The notes under the pieces: model-generated
The model's database searches: none
What the model saw: only the letters and a program-made list of their open reading frames with translations
What the model was told of the DNA's origin: nothing
Made by a program: the position numbers and the translations under genes
Part shown: piece after piece, positions 61,265 to 64,000 of the stretch
Numbering within the stretch: the first letter of the stretch is position 1
Layout of the letters: each line of letters starts with the position of its first letter
NCBI RefSeq assembly: GCF_002234675.1
Contig: NC_019864.2
Span: forward strand, 13,409,582 to 13,473,581
Direction of reading: 5' to 3'
Length of the DNA stretch: 64,000 nt
Origin: Oryzias latipes
Lineage: Eukaryota; Chordata; Actinopteri; Beloniformes; Adrianichthyidae

Positions 61265-62420
61265 TTAAAAATCCTGGTTGGATGTTTCCTCCTGCTTCAG
61301 GGTGAATTTTTTTGTCACGGCTCTTTCCCACCTTATCCAAAATGTTTTCAAGAAGGAGTTTACTTGCAGGTCTTCTGTGCCTTGTGTTAACCTGTACTTT
61401 ATCCAGCCGTTTAAAAGCCCAATTTGATTTAGTATGACCCGACGGATTGAAAGCCTTCCTCTCCTCTGTCCCCTCTCACAAGAACGGATATGGTTAGCAG
61501 CAGTCATAACACGCATTTTTCAAAATAAGCTTCATCTGTTGACAAGCTTGGACATATTGAATGCCTGACAGTGTTTCTACTCCAAGTCTCTCTGAATATG
61601 CTGTCCAGCAAAAGTGCTTTCTCCCACATTATAGGGAGGAAATAGGAAAAGATGTTCTTGGAAACAGAGTTGACATAATCCAGGAAAGCAATGTTTTTAG
61701 CATCACAAACACAGCTGGACATGAAGTTCTTAAGCTGCTGCAAGGATTTTTATTGAATTTGCCTCAAATCATTATGTTGTCACTTCAGTTTCAGCCTCAC
61801 ATATGGCATTGTGCGTCTAGATGCATGTGGTTTCTATTATTGCTGTACCGGAGTGGGTCCATCAAATGCAAAGCTTCACCAATAAACTCATTTCCATTTT
61901 CTGTTGGAAGCACATCTTTTGTTTCCACTCCTGTGGCAGCTCTCCCTTTTTTGACAACCGAGGTAGACATACCGGCATGCGTCTTAAAACGAAAGAGCAA
62001 TAGAAAGGCGTCAACAGTTTTTCTTCCTAGTTTACCCATTATGCCAACCCAGGTCTGACAAGCTGATGAAAAATAGGACCAGGTTGCATTACAGCCTGAA
62101 AAGAATGTGCAGGGCTTGTGAGTGACTCTGTGGTCGGCTTTGGCATGTTTGATCTGGCTCCTCAAAATATTATGTAGTGTGCCATAGAGCAATGAGGGCA
62201 GAAACACCAAAGAAAGGGCGTTCCTACTTTTGGACCAATATGGATGCCAAAGCCCAAATAGTAGCAATACAATCACTCTTTTCCCTAATATTAGCACCAA
62301 GCTTTTTTTCTCCTGGGTGGTAGTTGGTGATTTTGGCTTGGAGAGATCCCTCTGACCTTAACTTAACTTGTTTGTGTAGCAACTTAAAAAATAAAATAAA
62401 AGACATACCGGTAATCATCT
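61265..62420 (-). pseudogene. Possible decayed coding tract, probably from a transposable element
   Basis: Minus-strand open segments follow one another with frame changes: 61797-62300 (about 167 codons), 61504-61743 and 61265-61516, with another at 62224-62418. Peptide pieces such as SIRRVILNQIGLLNGWIKYR look protein-like in composition, but I cannot assign a family. The pattern (serial minus-strand frames broken by shifts) is what a dead transposon or processed pseudogene looks like. The opposite strand is also open over part of it (61561-62058), so this is uncertain. Confidence 0.25.
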
Positions 62421-63620
62421 TCGTATTTATAGTTTATGTCTGAAAATGATTTCAAAAACATCCTGATGCTGACAATCCCTTTTAACAGAGCAAATCTGTC
62501 TCCTTGCTTCACATGTCAAATATATTAACATCTTGAGCTATTGTAGCCATATGGTTTACTCATTGAACGTTGCTCAAGAAATCTCACGAAGCTAGTTTCT
62601 ACTTATGGTTTTTATCAAAACCATAAGTCGCTCACTTGAGGATCATGCAGGCACAGAGAGAAGGTCCAGTTTCACTGAGAAATAAATTGTGTGTGCGGAA
62701 AGGATAGCATATTAACTGAAAGATAAATTGGTGAGCATACTTTAACTCATAGCCGACATTCAATATCACCCCTACTGGCCGCTGTGGCACGTCTTGCGCG
62801 GCACAGATGCTTTCTACGATTACACCTGGGCTGAATTTGCAGGAAAACTCATATCCTTGCCCCAAACAGAAGAGCGTGTCAATTAAACCAGAAGCTGAAC
62901 CCTGGTCAATCAAGCCACCCAGCATGCGCTCTCACAGTAAATTAAGATTAAAATTGATATCCCCAGCAAGGCTAGTGTTTTTTGTTCTGCCACTAAATGT
63001 CGGCGATTTATCATTCAAACATCCTCGGGTTTTGTATAGGTACTTTTGGACCTCAGGTTCAGTGGGTTTGATGCTAAGCCAGAGACAATATTGAATTGAT
63101 GCCAAAAGTCCAAGCTGTGAACGCTTGTCTGAGAGTTACTGTAAATCCTTCTGCCTGCACCACTAAGAAGCCCTGAAAGCCACAGCCTTGCTATTTGGCC
63201 ACCCCTGTGGTCCTTACAGGTACCCACTGAGACTCTCTAAATTACAATCTGCGTGTATAGGAGAGCAATGCAAGAACAGAGCTCAATGGATAAAGGCTTA
63301 CCTTTTGCCCTTTATGTTCCACCATGAAAAAAACTCACTTGATTAATATGTTTCCTAATTGATAACGATTTGATAATATAAAAAGAAAGCAATCTCAAAT
63401 AAAAGGAGGCAAAATTGCAAAACCTAAAGGCAGCTTTTCAACATAATATGTGATTGACAGTTTTCTCTGAAAGCCCATGTATTTATAATTGATTTATGAT
63501 TAATCTTCGTCACAGTTCAACTTCCTTGAGTTTTTAAATACCAGTTAAAAATAATCATGATTTATTTGTGAACATGACAATGTTCTCAATCTAGGTTTCT
63601 TTATTTTACCTAAAAACATT
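62421..63620. other. Intergenic, no gene recognised
   Basis: Open tracts on both strands at 62632-63227 overlap and resemble nothing I know. They may continue the element described at 61265-62420. Confidence 0.35.
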
Positions 63621-64000
63621 TCAGTAAAAGAAATCCAGGAGGTCAAGTCCGACACTGGTCCTGCCAGGAGTTCCCAGCAGGATCCTGGAATCACACATCA
63701 AGGCTCGTCCCTGGCCCCTCGACCCCTGCCCAGGCCCCTGTGACAGGGAGGGGCCGAGCCTGAGTGGGCAAGCGAAGACAACACACCGTAGCTGTGTGTG
63801 ACTGCACAGTGAGTCCTTTCGCTCGCTGCCATGCTGCAGCTGACCGCAGGATTGCAATGTTTACTTAAGAGCCAGTGCATAAGAGAAAAGTGGACCACCG
63901 GCAGCCACCACCCGCCGGGCCCTGGGCAGGACCTGGGGCTCATCTTTGTTGGATATGGCTCTGGAACCTGCCACCTCCCACTAGGTGGTCTATATTTAGC
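63621..64000. other. GC-rich segment at the window edge
   Basis: A clear rise in GC with several CpG (63700-63950) compared with the AT-rich flanks. Minus-strand frames are open over 80 codons in two overlapping registers, with no recognisable domain. It may be a repeat or the edge of a gene lying outside the window. Confidence 0.35.

Noticed and set aside
1-64000. CRISPR arrays, operons, phage or plasmid features
   Set aside because: The window is vertebrate nuclear DNA; the repeats seen are transposon and microsatellite types.

Overview
This is nuclear DNA from a bony fish, most likely a spiny-rayed teleost. The evidence is two intronless Kv1 potassium-channel genes with fish-like sequences, a fish-type parathyroid-hormone-like gene, and many dispersed repeats of teleost type (tRNA-derived SINEs, decayed LINEs, small inverted-repeat elements). 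Some repeats resemble ones I associate with medaka-like genomes, but I cannot fix the species. There is no bacterial, organellar or viral gene here; most of the window is AT-rich intergenic DNA.

Layout. 1-10 kb: no confident gene; a decayed endonuclease/reverse-transcriptase LINE (3.9-5.6 kb), a SINE, a GC-rich dispersed element and simple repeats. 10-17 kb: kcna1 (Kv1.1) on the minus strand, with a probable long 3' UTR below it and a probable spliced 5' UTR exon above it. 18-21.2 kb: kcna6 (Kv1.6), also minus. The order kcna6 then kcna1 in the direction of transcription matches the human 12p13 cluster; no kcna5 lies in the 14 kb beyond kcna1. 24-31.8 kb: dispersed repeats, including piggyBac-like MITEs and two large fold-back elements. 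31.9-34.1 kb: a class A peptide-type GPCR on the minus strand, whose initiator ATG appears to sit alone at the end of an upstream exon. 39.6-40.6 kb: pthlh (PTHrP) on the minus strand in two coding exons; the signal-peptide exon is short and easily missed. 42-64 kb: mostly gene-poor DNA with SINEs, a LINE tail, repeats and a few open but unrecognised tracts.

How it fits together. kcna1 and kcna6 encode Shaker-type subunits that can co-assemble through their T1 domains to set axonal excitability. Both carry unusual residues at the outer-pore position that controls external TEA block (Val in kcna1, Cys in kcna6). The kcna1 transcript keeps a hairpin around the Ile codon that ADAR edits in Kv1.1; kcna6 lacks it. 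All four recognised genes are on the minus strand, and pthlh lies only about 18 kb from kcna6, although the human orthologues are far apart on 12p. The fish PTHrP predicted here ends where the mammalian osteostatin segment would begin.
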